Origin: Parus major
Lineage: Eukaryota > Chordata > Aves > Passeriformes > Paridae
NCBI RefSeq assembly: GCF_001522545.3
Contig: NC_031770.1
Coordinates: forward strand, 11,671,239 to 11,735,238
Length of the DNA: 64,000 nt
Direction of reading: 5' to 3'
Positions 63,170 to 64,000 of the stretch are shown piece by piece. The position numbers were made by a program, and so were the translations under genes. The notes beneath the pieces were generated by a model that saw only the letters and a program-made list of their open reading frames with translations, was not told the origin of the DNA and made no database searches. How positions within the stretch are numbered: position 1 is the first letter of the stretch; each line of letters opens with the position of its first letter.

Positions 63170-63700
63170 TTGGATTCGGCCTGGGAACGGGAGCGGCACG
63201 GCGCTGCCCCGACCTGGGACCGAGAACGGGGTCGGCATCGGCAGTGCCAAGGCGAACGCGGACGCTGCCAGGACGGGGACTGGTGCTCGTCTCTGAGCTG
63301 GTGGCATCAGCGCTGGCAGCACCAGCGTGGCCCTGGGCACTGCACTGCCCTGGGACTGGGGCCAGTGCTGGCACAGTCTGCACAGGGCCGTGTGACTGCA
63401 CTGTTGGGACCAAGGCCAGAGCCAGCACATCTGCCTGAGGCTGGACCTTGCATTGCACAGGCACTGGCAGCATCACCATTGTGGGCATAGTGCTGCCCTG
63501 TGCTGGGAGTGAAGCCAGCCCCAGCAGTGCTGGCCTGCAGCTTTTTATTCCAGTCCTCTGGGGCCAGGGCCAACAAGGGACTGGTGCACTACACTGCACT
63601 GCAAGTGGCAGTATCACCACAGCCTGGACAGGACACTATACTGGGACCAGGATCAGCACCACCAGAACTGTCCTGGACACTGCACAGCTAGGATCAGACC
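63170..63700. repeat. Degenerate GC-rich tandem-like repeats
   Basis: Related phrases recur: CTGGGAC followed by a GGCCAG-like block, CACTGCACTGC, and GGCAGCATCACC near 63303, 63466 and 63607. Spacing is irregular (about 163 and 141 bp), with shorter internal echoes of about 50-100 bp. It looks like an old minisatellite that has diverged. Several overlapping open frames here on both strands follow from this repeated GC-rich composition and are not taken as genes. Confidence 0.5.
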
Positions 63701-64000
63701 CATTCCCCATCCATTCAGGGTCACATCTTGCCCTGCCATGGCTGGGAACAAGTCACAGTTGGGTGCAGCATCCAAAAACGTCTCAGACAAGTGAGCCTGT
63801 CCCTGCGTGCAGCTGAGCAGTGTGCCTGTCCATGGGCAGTTTCCCTGTTCCCCTACTCTGAGGGGCACAGCTGTGCCCCTGCTCCAGAGAGGTGCCACTC
63901 TCCCTGCCTCAGCTCTTTGTGAATCACATTGTACTTGAAGCACAGATAAGCACCTGGATCCTACAGATGTGCTGTGCAATGCTAATGGCTGTGCCTTCTT
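63701..64000. other. Right end, no feature recognised
   Basis: Ordinary mixed-composition sequence beyond the repeat zone. No exon, repeat family or motif could be supported. Confidence 0.6.

Larger units (their letters stand above)
61900..63330. promoter_or_regulatory. CpG island, presumed TTBK1 promoter
   Basis: Base composition changes sharply here from AT-rich intron to very GC-rich sequence dense in CpG, peaking about 62120-63100. It is the only such island in the window. It lies upstream of the TTBK1 start-codon exon and contains minus-strand splice donors, GC boxes and a CCAAT box. That fits a promoter with a noncoding first exon, as I recall for human TTBK1. It could also drive a plus-strand transcript to the right, and no gene is recognised there. 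The boundaries are by eye. Confidence 0.8.

Noticed and set aside
62594..63438. Long plus-strand open frames in the CpG island (142 and 183 codons)
   Set aside because: Overlapping frames on both strands are all open because GC-rich sequence has few stops. Their Ala/Pro/Arg/Gly-rich products have no recognisable domain.

Overview
The window is vertebrate, and specifically avian, nuclear DNA. It has long spliced introns, a CpG-island promoter, several CR1 retrotransposon fragments in both orientations (one ending in the diagnostic CR1 3' tail), and endogenous-retrovirus solo LTRs of a type I associate from memory with passerine and other neoavian genomes. A songbird or close relative is my best guess. 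The species cannot be fixed from the sequence alone.

One protein-coding gene can be supported: the 5' half of TTBK1 (tau-tubulin kinase 1, CK1 group) on the minus strand. Eight coding exons join at consensus splice sites in the right phases: 46541-46648, 38945-39092, 25682-25755, 22709-22849, 21335-21439, 6673-6738, 5092-5184 and 4281-4406 (read high to low). Together they give 861 nt, or 287 codons. They encode the N-terminus and nearly the whole kinase domain: glycine loop, VALK lysine K63, HRD aspartate D154 and DFG aspartate D176. The gene leaves the window at the left. The end of the kinase domain and the long C-terminal region are not here.

Layout, left to right: 1-4280 is TTBK1 intron sequence with a solo LTR and an old CR1; 4281-6738 holds three exons; 6739-21334 is a 14.6 kb intron with a long CR1; 21335-25755 holds three exons; 25756-38944 is a 13.2 kb intron carrying nested LTRs and CR1s; 38945-39092 is the glycine-loop exon; 39093-46540 is an intron; 46541-46699 is the start-codon exon. 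From 46700 to about 62400 (or 62800) lies a long 5' intron with a decayed retroviral pol relic. From about 61900 to 63330 lies a CpG island, the presumed TTBK1 promoter and noncoding first exon. It has two good minus-strand splice donors, an inverted CCAAT box, GC boxes and two ZNF143/THAP11-like motifs. Degenerate GC-rich repeats follow to about 63700.

No new coding system was found. The points most worth a second look are the paired ZNF143-like motifs, the almost identical 182-bp pair of LTR starts near 31-33 kb with one copy nested inside another LTR, the choice of start codon in TTBK1, and the pol relic in intron 1. Almost all other open frames are short and look like chance.
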